Part shown: one piece after another, positions 54,402-63,901 of the stretch
Numbering within the stretch: position 1 is the first letter of the stretch
Layout of the letters: each line of letters opens with the position of its first letter
Assembly: GCF_022678625.1 (NCBI RefSeq)
Contig: NZ_JALBYQ010000002.1
Span: 186,001 to 250,000 of the forward strand
Length of the DNA stretch: 64,000 bases
Reading direction: 5' to 3'
Origin: Aliiroseovarius subalbicans
GTDB taxonomy: Bacteria > Pseudomonadota > Alphaproteobacteria > Rhodobacterales > Rhodobacteraceae
Translations under genes and position numbers: made by a program
The notes under the pieces: model-generated
What the model was told of the DNA's origin: nothing
What the model saw: only the letters and a program-made list of their open reading frames with translations
Database searches by the model: none

Positions 54402-56795
54402 TCAGCCGCGCAGGCTGCCCCCCGTGGCCCTCTCGACCTTTTGGACGATCTTGGCGCTTACCGCCTCGATGTCCTGGTCCGTTAGCGTCTTGTCGCGCGG
54501 TTGCAGCCGCACGGTGATGGCCAGGGATTTCTTACCCTCGCCCAGGCTGCCGCCGATGAATTCATCGAACACGCGCACCTCGTCGATCAACGTCTTGTCA
54601 GCACCGGCTGCGGCGTTCACCAGGTTCACAGCCTCGACATCCGCATCGACGACAAAGGCAAAATCACGTTCGACCGATTGCAGGTCGGACGCACCCAACG
54701 CGGCACGGGTGGCCGTTTTCGCCTTCGGGAACGGGATGTTGCCGATGTGCACGGCAAAGGCCACGACCGGACCCTTCACGCCCGCCGCCTCGATGGCTTT
54801 CGGGTGCAATTCGCCGAACGCGCCCAGCACGTTCTTCGGCCCGAGCGACAGCTTGGCCGATCGTCCGGGGTGCCACCACGCATTCATGTCACGCAAATGC
54901 ATCAGCTTGGCGGGGGCGCCAAGGGCGGACAAAACCGCCTCGACATCCGCCTTGGCGTCGAACGTGTCGACCGAGCGGCGCACCCCGAAACGGTCCTTGG
55001 GGCCGGTGTGGCCAACCAGAATGCCAGTGACCAGCGTCTCCTGCTCATCCGGTTCGGCACCGTGGAACACCGGACCGACCTCGAACAGGGCAAGGTCCTG
55101 AAACCCACGCGCCTGGTTGCGAGTGGCGGCGGCCAGCAGACCGGGCAGAAGCGAGGGGCGCATATGGCTCATCTCGCTCGAAATCGGGTTCTCCAACCGG
55201 TTCGCGGGCACGCCGCCATACAGGTCGGCGCTTTCCGCGTCGATGAAGCTGTAGGTCACGCATTCGTTATAGCCCAGCGCCGCCGTGGTGCGCCGCGCGA
55301 TGCTTTCGCGTTTCTGCATCGGCGTCAGGACCGGCTTGGGCACGCCCACCTCGGCCCGCGCCAGCGGTTTGCCAACCAGTTTGGTCAGCGACGCCACGCG
55401 GGCGACCTCCTCAACCAGATCAGCCGAGCCCTGAACGTCAGGGCGCCACGACGGCGCCTGCGCCATGTCGCCATCCATGACGAACCCCAAGGCCTCCAGC
55501 GTCTTGCGCTGCTCATCGGCGGGAATCTCCATGCCGACCAGGCTGACCACCCGGTCCGTGTCCAGCGGATAGGACCGCGCGACGTCCGGCACCGCGCCCG
55601 CGGTCACCACATGCGAAGGCTCCCCCCCGCACAGGTCCAGGATCATCTGCGTCGCAAGCTCGATCGAGGGTGCGTTGAACAGCGGATCAATACCGCGTTC
55701 GTTGCGATACCGCGCGTCCGAGTTGATCTTCAGCGCGCGACCCGTCTTGGCAATCTGGATCGTGTCCCAGAACGCGGCCTCAAGGAAAACGTTCACCGTG
55801 CCCTCGGTGCAGCCCGTCGCCAGGCCACCCATGATGCCCGCGATGCTTTCCACCGCCTTGTCGTCCGAAATCACCACCATGCCTTCGCTGAACGTGTATT
55901 CCTTTTCGTCCAGCCCCACGAGGGTTTCACCCCCCTTGGCGCGATGCACTCGCAGGTTGCCATTCACCTTGTCCGCATCGAACACGTGCAGCGGGCGGTT
56001 CTGGTCGTAGGTGAAGAAGTTGGTGATATCCACCAGCGCGGAGATCGGCCGCAGACCGATGGCGCGCAGGCGGTCCTGCAGCCATTCCGGCGACGGGCCG
56101 TTCTTCACACCCCGGATCATGCGGCCCATGAACACAGGGGCATCGTCGCTTGCATCGTCATCAATGGTGACGCTGATCGGGCTGTCAAAGGTGCCTTTGA
56201 CGTCCGCCGTGGGCGCGGGTTTCAGCGTGCCCAAGCCACGTGCGGCCAGATCGCGGGCAATGCCGCGCACGCCCAGCGCATCCGGGCGGTTCGGCGTAAT
56301 GGCGATGTCGATCACAGGGTCGACCTTGGAGGGGTCGTTTTCCGCCAGCCAATCGGTGAACTTGTCGCCAACCTCGCCCGAGGGCAGCTCGATGATGCCG
56401 TCGTGTTCTTCGGACAGCTCCAGCTCACGCTCGGACGCCATCATGCCGTGGCTTTCGACGCCGCGGATTTTGCCCACGGAAAGCGTCACGTCGATGCCGG
56501 GCACATAATCGCCGGGCTTGGCCAGCACCACGGTGATGCCGGTCCGCGCATTGGGCGCGCCGCAGACGATCTGTTTCTCGCCCTCGTTGGTCATCACGGT
56601 GCAGACCCGCAGACGGTCAGCATCGGGGTGCTGTTCGGCATGGGTGACTTTCGCCAGCGTGAAGGTCGACAGCCGCTCGGCGGGGTTGATGATCTCTTCA
56701 ACCTCCAACCCCAGATCGGTCAGCGCCTCGGCGATCTCGTCCACGGAGGCCGTGGTGTCGAGGTGGTCTTTCAGCCAGGAGAGTGTGAATTTCAT
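54402..56795 (-). CDS. pheT: Phenylalanine--tRNA ligase beta subunit
   Basis: 797 residues. The N-terminal tRNA-binding (EMAP-like) domain has VTHAEQHPDADRLRVCTV and QIVCGAPNARTGITVVLA; then B3/B4 and B5 domains with RYRNERGIDP, and the C-terminal anticodon-binding FDX-ACB domain near the end (FDEFIGGSLGEGKKSLAITVRLQ). With PheS it forms the (alpha-beta)2 enzyme. Its ATG overlaps the stop of the 87-codon gene inserted between pheS and pheT. Confidence 0.97.
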   Translation of the reverse strand: MKFTLSWLKDHLDTTASVDEIAEALTDLGLEVEEIINPAERLSTFTLAKVTHAEQHPDADRLRVCTVMTNEGEKQIVCGAPNARTGITVVLAKPGDYVPGIDVTLSVGKIRGVESHGMMASERELELSEEHDGIIELPSGEVGDKFTDWLAENDPSKVDPVIDIAITPNRPDALGVRGIARDLAARGLGTLKPAPTADVKGTFDSPISVTIDDDASDDAPVFMGRMIRGVKNGPSPEWLQDRLRAIGLRPISALVDITNFFTYDQNRPLHVFDADKVNGNLRVHRAKGGETLVGLDEKEYTFSEGMVVISDDKAVESIAGIMGGLATGCTEGTVNVFLEAAFWDTIQIAKTGRALKINSDARYRNERGIDPLFNAPSIELATQMILDLCGGEPSHVVTAGAVPDVARSYPLDTDRVVSLVGMEIPADEQRKTLEALGFVMDGDMAQAPSWRPDVQGSADLVEEVARVASLTKLVGKPLARAEVGVPKPVLTPMQKRESIARRTTAALGYNECVTYSFIDAESADLYGGVPANRLENPISSEMSHMRPSLLPGLLAAATRNQARGFQDLALFEVGPVFHGAEPDEQETLVTGILVGHTGPKDRFGVRRSVDTFDAKADVEAVLSALGAPAKLMHLRDMNAWWHPGRSAKLSLGPKNVLGAFGELHPKAIEAAGVKGPVVAFAVHIGNIPFPKAKTATRAALGASDLQSVERDFAFVVDADVEAVNLVNAAAGADKTLIDEVRVFDEFIGGSLGEGKKSLAITVRLQPRDKTLTDQDIEAVSAKIVQKVERATGGSLRG

Positions 56796-57055
56796 TGTCT
56801 AACTCCTACGGCATAAATGCCCGGTGTGATTTCGGCAATTGCGACAAGTGAGTGCTTGTTGTTTTCAACCGCCTTATAGACATGCAGTGTCTTGGTTTCG
56901 TCGCTGTAACGGGGATCGGTGAATATGACTGCTTCGCCTCTACCCGTGAGTGTTCCTTTGATGTCGAACTCATCGGCCAAAGCTTGGCGTTCATCCACCA
57001 GCCCCCAGGCAACCGACCATTGGTTGCCGTGTTGGTCTGTCGATGTGGTCTTCAC
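56792..57055 (-). CDS. Unknown 87-residue protein encoded between pheS and pheT
   Basis: 87 residues, GTG start. Its start overlaps the pheS stop (GTGA) and its stop overlaps the pheT start (ATGA), so it is locked into the operon by translational coupling on both sides. Composition is protein-like ([49 protein letters not shown]) and looks like a small mixed alpha/beta domain, but I know no family. The DNA is visibly poorer in G/C than pheS and pheT, hinting at late insertion. Confidence 0.7.
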   Translation of the reverse strand: MKTTSTDQHGNQWSVAWGLVDERQALADEFDIKGTLTGRGEAVIFTDPRYSDETKTLHVYKAVENNKHSLVAIAEITPGIYAVGVRQ

Positions 57056-58125
57056 CTGCTCAGCCCCCCGCGCATGGTCGGCACGTCCAGCGCGCTGAAG
57101 CCGTAGTGGCGCAGCCAGCGCAGGTCTGAATCAAAGAACGCGCGCAGGTCGGGGATGCCGTATTTCAGCATGGCCAGGCGGTCGATGCCGAGGCCGAAGG
57201 CGAAGCCCTGCCATTTGTCGGGGTCGACGCCGGCAGATTGCAGCACCTTCGGGTGCACCATGCCGGAGCCGAGGATTTCCATCCAGTCGTCGCCTTCGCC
57301 CACCTTCAGCTGGCCGTTATCCCACGAGCAACGCAGGTCGACCTCGGCCGACGGTTCCGTGAACGGGAAGTGCGAGGCGCGGAAGCGCAGTTCGACGTTG
57401 TCGACTTCGAAAAACGCGCGGCAGAATTCTTCCAGGCACCATTTCAGGTTCGCCATCGAGATATCCTTGTCGATCGCAAGCCCTTCGACCTGGTGGAACA
57501 TCGGCGTGTGGGTCTGGTCGTAATCCGACCGATACACCCGCCCCGGCGCGATCACGCGAATGGGCGCGCCGTGGGCCTCCAGCGCGCGGATCTGCACCGG
57601 GCTGGTGTGGGTGCGCAGCACATGCGGCGGGCGCTCGTCGCTTTCGTCCCGGTGCATATAGAACGTGTCGAACTCCTGCCGCGCGGGGTGGTGCGGCGGG
57701 ATGTTCAGCGCGTCGAAATTGTACCAGTCGCTTTCGATCTGCGGCCCTTCGGCCACGGAAAAACCCATGTCGGCGAAGATCGAGGTGATTTCTTCCGTCA
57801 CCTGGCTGATCGGGTGGATCGAGCCGCGCCGCTCGGGCCGCCCCGACAGGGTCACGTCCAGCCATTCGGTGCGCAGGCGTTCGTCCAGTGCGGCGTCCCC
57901 CAGCGCGGATTTCTTGGCGGCGATGGCCGAGTTGATCTCGTCCTTCAGCGCGTTCAGCTTGGGGCCGGCGACCTGGCGTTCCTCGGGCGTCATCTTGCCC
58001 AGCTCGCGCATTTTCAGCGCGACCTCGCCCTTCTTGCCCACCGCTTGCACGCGGATGTCTTCCAGCGCCGCTTCGTCCGCGGCACCGGCCACCGCGTCAA
58101 TGTATTTCTGCCTCAGATCATCCAT
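57052..58125 (-). CDS. pheS: Phenylalanine--tRNA ligase alpha subunit
   Basis: 357 residues from the ATG at 58125, where the family N-terminus ([12 protein letters not shown]) begins; an in-frame start six codons earlier is less likely. Class II motifs are complete: motif 1/2 [34 protein letters not shown], motif 3 [22 protein letters not shown]. It supplies the aminoacylation site of the heterotetramer. It is the first gene of a pheS-orf-pheT-ytoQ run, and it lies 83 bases after the GSCFA gene stop. Confidence 0.97.
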   Translation of the reverse strand: MDDLRQKYIDAVAGAADEAALEDIRVQAVGKKGEVALKMRELGKMTPEERQVAGPKLNALKDEINSAIAAKKSALGDAALDERLRTEWLDVTLSGRPERRGSIHPISQVTEEITSIFADMGFSVAEGPQIESDWYNFDALNIPPHHPARQEFDTFYMHRDESDERPPHVLRTHTSPVQIRALEAHGAPIRVIAPGRVYRSDYDQTHTPMFHQVEGLAIDKDISMANLKWCLEEFCRAFFEVDNVELRFRASHFPFTEPSAEVDLRCSWDNGQLKVGEGDDWMEILGSGMVHPKVLQSAGVDPDKWQGFAFGLGIDRLAMLKYGIPDLRAFFDSDLRWLRHYGFSALDVPTMRGGLSR

Positions 58126-58208
58126 CGGGCCACCCCATCGCAAAAGTCAGTTGCAGCTATCCTCTGGGACGCGAAAATGCAACATCCCCGGTGGGGTTTG
58201 GCGATGGA

Positions 58209-59288
58209 TCAGGTGGGATTGGGGCGGTCCAGCGCCTCCTCGTCACAGATCACGTCGACGATGGTTTGCAGGCGGTCCATTGTGGCACCCGTGGCGGGGG
58301 CGGGCGGCACGGCGGGCGTGGGCCGGTCGGTGGCTGCGGCAAAGAACATGCGCATCGCGTGGTTCACCCCAGCTTCGGTCACATTGCGCCGGTCGGGGGC
58401 GAAGTAATCCGGGCCGTTCACCGCGCTTGTGACGATCTCATAGGAGGGGAAATAGGCCACGTGGTCATGCGCCCGTTCGATCACGTCGCAGGCGACACGC
58501 AGGATGGATTTCGACACGGTGGTCGAGATCATGACATGCCGGTCCTCGGCGGTGGCGGCCAGGGGCACGGGCGACACGGTGAAGATCACCCGCGCCTTGG
58601 GGTTCACGCGGGCCAGCCGGTCAAGGAACCCGTTCAGGTCGGTCACGACCTCATCAACGCCCAGGTTCACGAAGGCATAGGCGCCCGGATCAAAATGCCC
58701 GGCTTTCACGCCGGGACACAGCGGAAAGACCGCACCGTCTGCGCGCGATGTCCAGCATTCAGTCAGACCCAGGGTGAAGACGAAGATGTTGAGCTCTTCA
58801 AACATGTAGCGCACCTGGGCAAGGTGCTGGTCGCGATCCCGGATCAGTTCGGCGCGCGTGGCAAAGCCGCCGGGCTGGATCGCCGGGCGAAACGGATCGC
58901 ACCAATTGCCGCCCTTGTCCTGCCAGTCGGGCTCGGCGGGGTGAAAATGGCCATGGGCGCGGTCAAACAGCTGCACCAACTGCCGGGTCGTATAGACATT
59001 GCCAAACCGCGCGGAGAAGGTGCCATAGTTCATCCGCTCCGCCAGCCCATCGACCAAATCGGTCAGGGGGTGGGCGGGTTCGGTGACGAAATAGGTGAAG
59101 CCGCTGGCCTTCAGGTGCCGGGCGATGTGTTGGGCAAAGCAACTGCCCGCTGTCGCGACCTTGTCTTCGGGATTGATCTTGAAGGGAAAATCGGTGACCG
59201 GGTTCAGATCCCCCGGTGCGACGCGCGACACGGCGCGGGACCAGAAATTGTGGTCGGGCAGATCGCTGTAGAAATGTTTTCTGCTCAT
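58209..59288 (-). CDS. GSCFA domain protein
   Basis: 359 residues. The family name motif is present as AGSCFAQHIARHL (Ser49-Cys50), followed by MNYGTFSARFGNVYTTRQLVQL, TLGLTECW, FTVSPVPL and DRRNVTEAGVNHAM. GSCFA proteins are SGNH-hydrolase-like and probably esterases or acetyl hydrolases/transferases of surface glycans; no substrate is proven. Its start overlaps the stop of an SGNH-like gene (ATGA), so the two are coupled. Both lie between the rplT terminator and pheS, a place usually without genes. Confidence 0.88.
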   Translation of the reverse strand: MSRKHFYSDLPDHNFWSRAVSRVAPGDLNPVTDFPFKINPEDKVATAGSCFAQHIARHLKASGFTYFVTEPAHPLTDLVDGLAERMNYGTFSARFGNVYTTRQLVQLFDRAHGHFHPAEPDWQDKGGNWCDPFRPAIQPGGFATRAELIRDRDQHLAQVRYMFEELNIFVFTLGLTECWTSRADGAVFPLCPGVKAGHFDPGAYAFVNLGVDEVVTDLNGFLDRLARVNPKARVIFTVSPVPLAATAEDRHVMISTTVSKSILRVACDVIERAHDHVAYFPSYEIVTSAVNGPDYFAPDRRNVTEAGVNHAMRMFFAAATDRPTPAVPPAPATGATMDRLQTIVDVICDEEALDRPNPT

Positions 59289-60034
59289 GCCGGAACCCCG
59301 ATCAGAGACGCAGCATGCTCTGCAAGGTATCGGTTACACATCCGGCCATAGGCGATGTTGCCGTGGGTGGCATCGGCGGACCAGAATTCGCGCGTCAGAA
59401 ACCCGCGCTTGTCCTGCACACCGGGCGGGGAGACGATATAGCGCACGCCGATATCATCGCAGATTGCACGCGCCAGCCGGGTTTGCAAAAGCCAGAGCTT
59501 CAGGCGAAGCGCGGCGGGCGCCACTTTCGGGGTGGCGCCGTGCTGTTTGAACCAGACGTCCAGGTGGTCCTGCGCATAGCTGGTGTCGGCGATGGGTGGC
59601 GGGGACTCAAGATGGATCAGAGGCGCGGGGCAATCGGCGTGGATGCGGCGCAGGTGGCTCAGGCTTCCGCTTACCTTGCGCGCCAGCACCGCGTGAACCA
59701 ATTGAAACGGCAGGATTTCCGCGTCCCCGCGCAGGCCCAGATCATCGCGCCCGGGCAAGGTGAAATCGAACGGGCGATCGCCGTCGACCCAGCCGACCGC
59801 GACTTGTTCGCTGCCACCCATGCGTGAAACCCACAGGTCTGCATGGGTCAGGCCAACCTCCTCAAAAAGCGCGGAAACGATGCCTGGCACGCCACCCGCG
59901 CCGGGTGCGGCGATCCGGTCCTTGTGATCGTTCACGTTACCGATGCCGATCAACACCCCGTCCGGTGGACCGTCCGCAGCCAGAGATTTCTTCATGCACA
60001 TCACATGAGAATTTCCGAAAACGAAGATGTTCAC
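59285..60034 (-). CDS. SGNH-like protein paired with GSCFA protein
   Basis: 249 residues from the GTG at 60034, chosen because VNIFVFGNSHVMCMKK enters the fold directly; a start at 60094 would add 20 unlikely residues. FGNSH near the start (nucleophile Ser9) and a C-terminal DATHGN (D-x-x-H) suggest an SGNH hydrolase with the order S...D-x-x-H. PGGVQDKRGFLTREFWSADATHGNIAYG resembles acetyl-esterase ends. No signal peptide is seen, so it is probably cytoplasmic or peripheral. The role with the GSCFA partner is unknown. Confidence 0.75.
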   Translation of the reverse strand: MNIFVFGNSHVMCMKKSLAADGPPDGVLIGIGNVNDHKDRIAAPGAGGVPGIVSALFEEVGLTHADLWVSRMGGSEQVAVGWVDGDRPFDFTLPGRDDLGLRGDAEILPFQLVHAVLARKVSGSLSHLRRIHADCPAPLIHLESPPPIADTSYAQDHLDVWFKQHGATPKVAPAALRLKLWLLQTRLARAICDDIGVRYIVSPPGVQDKRGFLTREFWSADATHGNIAYGRMCNRYLAEHAASLIGVPA

Positions 60035-60051
60035 CGCACGTTGCCCCCGAC

Positions 60052-60090
60052 AAAGAAAAACCAGCCGCGACCGGGATGGCGCGGCTGGTT
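60052..60090 (-). terminator. Terminator of rpmI-rplT
   Basis: CCAGCCGCG (60061-60069) and CGCGGCTGG (60080-60088) form a nine-pair stem; on the minus strand TTTTTCTTT follows it. It separates the ribosomal protein genes from the SGNH/GSCFA pair, so the pair needs its own promoter, which must lie between 60035 and 60060 or inside rplT's 3' end. Confidence 0.9.
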
Positions 60091-60134
60091 TCAAATTAGG
60101 GCGCTGTGGTTAACGAACAGCGAATGTCAGGCGT

Positions 60135-60497
60135 TTAGGCCAGAGCGGCCTTCGCCTTTTCCACGATCGCAGTGAACGCTTCGGGTTCGTGCACGGCCAG
60201 ATCGGCCAGAACCTTGCGGTCCACTTCGATGCCGGCGGTGTTCAGGCCGTTGATGAAGCGCGAGTATGTCAGCGATTCGTCGTGGGCGCGCACAGCGGCG
60301 TTGATGCGCTGGATCCACAGGGCGCGGAAGTTACGCTTGCGGTTCTTGCGGTCACGCGTGGCGTATTGGTTGGCTTTGTCGACAGCCTGGCGCGCCACCT
60401 TGAAGGTGTTCTTGCGGCGGCCGTAATAGCCTTTCGCGGCGTCTGTGACTTTCTTGTGACGCGCGTGCGTCGTGGTTCCACCTTTGGTACGGGACAT
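60135..60497 (-). CDS. rplT: 50S ribosomal protein L20
   Basis: 120 residues with the whole L20 pattern: [51 protein letters not shown], followed by [16 protein letters not shown] and [24 protein letters not shown]. Basic N-terminal extension binds 23S rRNA early in assembly. It follows rpmI by twelve bases and ends at a strong terminator. Confidence 0.98.
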   Translation of the reverse strand: MSRTKGGTTTHARHKKVTDAAKGYYGRRKNTFKVARQAVDKANQYATRDRKNRKRNFRALWIQRINAAVRAHDESLTYSRFINGLNTAGIEVDRKVLADLAVHEPEAFTAIVEKAKAALA

Positions 60498-60509
60498 ATC
60501 AGGCTCTCC

Positions 60510-60710
60510 TTAACGCGAATACGGCATCATCGACTTGACGATTTTCTCGTCAGGAGCCGAAAGCGTGGTGGTCCCGCGGGCGGTGCGGAGGAATTTGTTG
60601 GTGCGTTTGATCATGCCGTGGCGCTTGCCGGCCTGACCGGCCTTCACGCGGCCCTTGGCCGTCACCTTGAACCGCTTCTTGCAGCTCGATTTCGTCTTCA
60701 TCTTGGGCAT
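60510..60710 (-). CDS. rpmI: 50S ribosomal protein L35
   Basis: 66 residues from the ATG at 60710, behind [49 protein letters not shown] identifies L35. infC, which often precedes rpmI, is not here; a small membrane protein gene is upstream on the same strand. Longer in-frame starts are not supported. Confidence 0.97.
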   Translation of the reverse strand: MPKMKTKSSCKKRFKVTAKGRVKAGQAGKRHGMIKRTNKFLRTARGTTTLSAPDEKIVKSMMPYSR

Positions 60711-60842
60711 TTCCGTCTCCTTCTCAGGTTCGGTCGTGAACGCTACTCGGCATGCCACTTGTGGCCGGTCACGCATAAGAATGCGCCGTATACGAGCGAT
60801 TCCCCTGTCTGGCAAGGGCTTTTGCGTCGGTTCAGAAGGGTT

Positions 60843-61067
60843 TCAACGGAGGTAGCGACCGATCACACGCACGAAGGCGTCCGGAATATCTTGGATCGAG
60901 TAGCCACCGGGCTGTTGCGTTACCGCCAGAACAACAAGAACGCCACCGATCAAAACCATGATGGCCGGTGTTCGCGGCGTGCGGCGGTCGATGAGCGAGC
61001 CCAGGATCGATGGCACGGACAGGGCCAACACCACGACCCCAATCACCAAAAACAGATCATTCGTCAT
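60843..61067 (-). CDS. Small two-helix membrane protein
   Basis: 74 residues with two hydrophobic helices (LFLVIGVVVLALSVPSILGSLI and PAIMVLIGGVLVVLAVTQQPGGYSI). No family I recognise; similar short proteins are widespread near pyk and rpmI in Rhodobacterales, as far as I recall. It lies 31 bases after pyk on the same strand and 132 bases before rpmI. Confidence 0.6.
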   Translation of the reverse strand: MTNDLFLVIGVVVLALSVPSILGSLIDRRTPRTPAIMVLIGGVLVVLAVTQQPGGYSIQDIPDAFVRVIGRYLR

Positions 61068-61098
61068 CTACAAATCCTCAAGGGCGTGATGACTTATT

Positions 61099-62547
61099 TT
61101 ACTCGGGATCGGCCGCGAAAATCAACCTTTCCGCACATGGCGCAACCCTAAGGATATTGGTGGTCCCGGGCACGTTGAACGGCACCCCGGCCGTCACCAC
61201 GATCTGGTCGTCTTCAGAGGCAAAACCGGAAGAGCGCGCGGCACGGGCGGCGGACACGACCGCCATCTTGAACCGTTCCACATCGCCATTGGTCAAAAAG
61301 CAGTTCGTGCCCCAGGACAGGCACAGCCGTCGAGCGGTCCCGGTCAGCGGGGTCAGCGCGATGATCGGCACCCGTGGGCGTTCGCGGGCAGTCAACAGCG
61401 CGGTGGTGCCAGATTGGGTAAAACAGCAGATCGCTTTGATGTCCGTGGTTTCCGCAATCTCGCGCGCGGCGGCGACAATGCCGTCGGGAACGGTCGAGCG
61501 TTTGGCAACCCGGCTGGCTTCGATTTGTTCACGGTAGGTCGGGTCATCCTCGACCTCGATCGCGACATTGTCCATCGTCGATACGGCCTCAATCGGATAG
61601 GAGCCTGCGGCACTTTCTGCCGACAGCATCACCGCATCGGCGCCGTCATAGATCGCATTGGCCACGTCCGAAACCTCGGCGCGGGTCGGGATCGGGCTTT
61701 CGATCATGCTTTCCAGCATCTGGGTGGCGACGATCACCGGCTTGCCGGCGCGGCGGCAGGCGTGAATCAGGCGTTTCTGGATCGGAGGCACGGCCTGCAC
61801 CGGAAGTTCGACCCCCAGATCACCCCTTGCCACCATGATCCCGTCCGATACGGCCAGGATATCCATGAACGCATCCACCGCAGCAGGTTTTTCGATTTTT
61901 GACAGCACCGCGGCGCGGCCCTGTGCCAGGGCGCGGGCTTCTTCCACGTCCTCGGCGCGCTGCACGAAGGACAACGCAAGCCAATCAACGCCCAGCTGGC
62001 AGGCAAACTCAAGATCGGAGCGGTCCTTGTCGGACAGGGCGGCCAGCGGCAGCACCACGTCGGGCACATTCACGCCCTTGCGGTCGGAAATTGTACCGCC
62101 CACCATGACCTCGCAATTGGCATAGTCGCTGCCGCAATCCTTGACGGTCAGGCGGATCTTACCGTCGTTGATCAAAAGAGACGACCCGGGTTTGAGGGCC
62201 GCGAAAATCTCGGGATGCGGCAGGCAGACACGGTGCCCTTCGCCAGGTGTCTCATCCAGGTCGAGACGGAACATGTTGCCTTCTTCCAGCTCGGCCGCCG
62301 AGGCAGCAAAGGTGCCACACCGCAATTTCGGCCCCTGAAGGTCGGCCAGAATGGCGATCGGACGGCCCATGTCCTTTTCGACCTGTCGCACCATCGCATG
62401 GCGCGCGCGCTGTTCTTCGTGGGTTCCATGCGACATGTTCATACGAAACACGTCTGCGCCTGCCTCGAACAGGGCGCGGATCATGTCATAGTCGTTGGAA
62501 GCGGGGCCCAGAGTGGCAACAATCTTCACGTTCCGCAGGCGTCTCAT
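61099..62547 (-). CDS. pyk: Pyruvate kinase
   Basis: 482 residues, GAGGAGAC before the ATG. It makes pyruvate and ATP from phosphoenolpyruvate. Markers: NVKIVATLGPASND, ADVFRMNMSHGTHEEQ (K/R binding), LADLQGPKLRCGTF, KIEKPAAVDAF and GIMVARGDLGVELP (active-site Lys and Glu/Asp), then ATQMLESMIESPIPTRAEVSDVANAIYDGADAVMLSAESA. The C-domain looks complete. Confidence 0.97.
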   Translation of the reverse strand: MRRLRNVKIVATLGPASNDYDMIRALFEAGADVFRMNMSHGTHEEQRARHAMVRQVEKDMGRPIAILADLQGPKLRCGTFAASAAELEEGNMFRLDLDETPGEGHRVCLPHPEIFAALKPGSSLLINDGKIRLTVKDCGSDYANCEVMVGGTISDRKGVNVPDVVLPLAALSDKDRSDLEFACQLGVDWLALSFVQRAEDVEEARALAQGRAAVLSKIEKPAAVDAFMDILAVSDGIMVARGDLGVELPVQAVPPIQKRLIHACRRAGKPVIVATQMLESMIESPIPTRAEVSDVANAIYDGADAVMLSAESAAGSYPIEAVSTMDNVAIEVEDDPTYREQIEASRVAKRSTVPDGIVAAAREIAETTDIKAICCFTQSGTTALLTARERPRVPIIALTPLTGTARRLCLSWGTNCFLTNGDVERFKMAVVSAARAARSSGFASEDDQIVVTAGVPFNVPGTTNILRVAPCAERLIFAADPE

Positions 62548-62681
62548 CGCGCACGTCTCCTCAGGTAATCGTTCGATTTCGGTGGGCCATCTGTTCTATG
62601 CCTCAAATCGCCGCATGTGACAACTGGCGCTTTCTGTCCCGGTCGCATAAACGGGTGGGAAGACTTATTATCGACGTGACC

Positions 62682-63422
62682 ATGACCTACCTGCCTTTTC
62701 ACATTGTCGGAGAAGATCGGCCATCGCGCTGGCTGGTGACCTGTGACCATGCGGCAAACACCGTGCCCCAAGAGGTGAACAGCGGCAGCTTGGGCATTTC
62801 GGATGCCGACTTGGCGCGCCACATCGCCTTTGACCCTGGCGCGGCCGGTGTGACGCTGGCGCTGGCCGAGATGCTGAACGCGCCCGCGATCCTGTCCAAC
62901 TTTTCGCGCCTCGTGATCGACCCGAACCGGGGCGAAGACGACCCGACGATTCTGATGAAGCTGTATGACGGCACCATTGTGCCCGCGAACCGCCACGCGG
63001 ATTCCGAGGAACGAGAGCGGCGGCTGAATGCCTATTACCGCCCCTATCACAAGGCGCAGGCCCGGCTTGCGGCGCGTCAGGAAGATACCGTGCTTCTGTC
63101 GATCCATTCCTATACGCGGCAGCTGAACGGACGTGAGCCCCGGCCTTGGCACATCGGCATCCTGCATGGCCGCGACGCGCGCCTTGCGATCCCGCTGATC
63201 CGCAGGCTTGAGGCCGAGCCGGACCTCTGCGTGGGCGAAAACGAACCCTATGGCGGCCACCTGGACGGTGACAGCGTCGATCGCCACGCGATCCAGCCGG
63301 GGCGCGCCAACGTGCTGATTGAACTGCGCAACGACTTGATCGTGACGGATGCACAGCAATTCGCCTGGGCTGAACGACTGGCACCGATCCTAGAGGAAAC
63401 GCTGGACGCAACGGGGCTCTGA
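62682..63422 (+). CDS. N-formylglutamate amidohydrolase family protein
   Basis: 246 residues from the ATG at 62682. The FGase fold has LVTCDHAANTVP near the start (metal His), NFSRLVIDPNRGEDDPT and LSIHSYTRQLNG with a second His, then NEPYGGHLDGDS and IELRNDLI. HutG-like members hydrolyse N-formylglutamate in histidine breakdown; others are of unknown specificity, and no hut genes are near. It is followed after two bases by the CHMI-like gene. Confidence 0.88.
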   Translation: MTYLPFHIVGEDRPSRWLVTCDHAANTVPQEVNSGSLGISDADLARHIAFDPGAAGVTLALAEMLNAPAILSNFSRLVIDPNRGEDDPTILMKLYDGTIVPANRHADSEERERRLNAYYRPYHKAQARLAARQEDTVLLSIHSYTRQLNGREPRPWHIGILHGRDARLAIPLIRRLEAEPDLCVGENEPYGGHLDGDSVDRHAIQPGRANVLIELRNDLIVTDAQQFAWAERLAPILEETLDATGL

Positions 63423-63424
63423 TT

Positions 63425-63760
63425 GTGCCACACCTCACCATTGAACACTCCGCCGGGGCGCCCCTGGGCAAGGATTTGTGCGACGCGCTTTTTGATGCGC
63501 TTGCAGCCCATCCGGCCATCCCCCAGCCCGAAAGCCTGAAAATCCGCACCCTGCCCTGCAACCATCACCGGATCGGAACTGAGCCGCAAAGCTTTGCCCA
63601 TGCGCGTCTGTTGCTGCTGCCGGGGCGCGACGCTGCGACAAAGGCCGCGCTGGCGCAGCTGGTGCTGGAGTGCATGGCCGAACACCTGCCGGAGGTGGGC
63701 AGCCTGTCGGTCGATGTCGGAGAATTGTCACCGGCCTATGTGAAACGGCTGCTCAGCTGA
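63425..63760 (+). CDS. 5-carboxymethyl-2-hydroxymuconate isomerase-like (tautomerase fold)
   Basis: 111 residues with GTG start. MPHLTIEHSAG places the catalytic N-terminal proline (after Met removal) and the shape is that of the CHMI tautomerase: helix-strand repeats, FAHARLLLLPGRD in the centre and SVDVGELSPAYVKR near the end. CHMI acts in homoprotocatechuate breakdown, but no other hpa genes are here, so the true substrate may differ. It follows the N-formylglutamate gene by two bases. Confidence 0.8.
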   Translation: MPHLTIEHSAGAPLGKDLCDALFDALAAHPAIPQPESLKIRTLPCNHHRIGTEPQSFAHARLLLLPGRDAATKAALAQLVLECMAEHLPEVGSLSVDVGELSPAYVKRLLS

Positions 63761-63845
63761 CCCCTGCGCCAGCCACAGGCCACAGCGCCCCCTGAGGGCC
63801 GTGGGGTGGGTGGGCGGGAACGGTCCGAAGGGCGCGCTCCCCGGC

Positions 63846-63874
63846 TTGACCTTGCCGCGCGGGCGCGGTCCAAT
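63846..63874 (+). promoter_or_regulatory. Weak sigma-70-like promoter before DUF1244 gene
   Basis: TTGACC (63846-63851) and TCCAAT (63869-63874) are separated by 17 bases and lie 28 bases before the next start. The -35 is good but the -10 is poor, as is common in these G/C-rich bacteria; not confirmed. Confidence 0.3.
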
Positions 63875-63901
63875 GCGCCCGACCTCAGACAAGGACCGAT
63901 C

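Noticed and set aside
54501-56816. 771-codon plus-strand frame opposite pheT
   Set aside because: Antisense to pheT; Arg/His/Gln-rich, typical shadow frame of a high-G/C gene.
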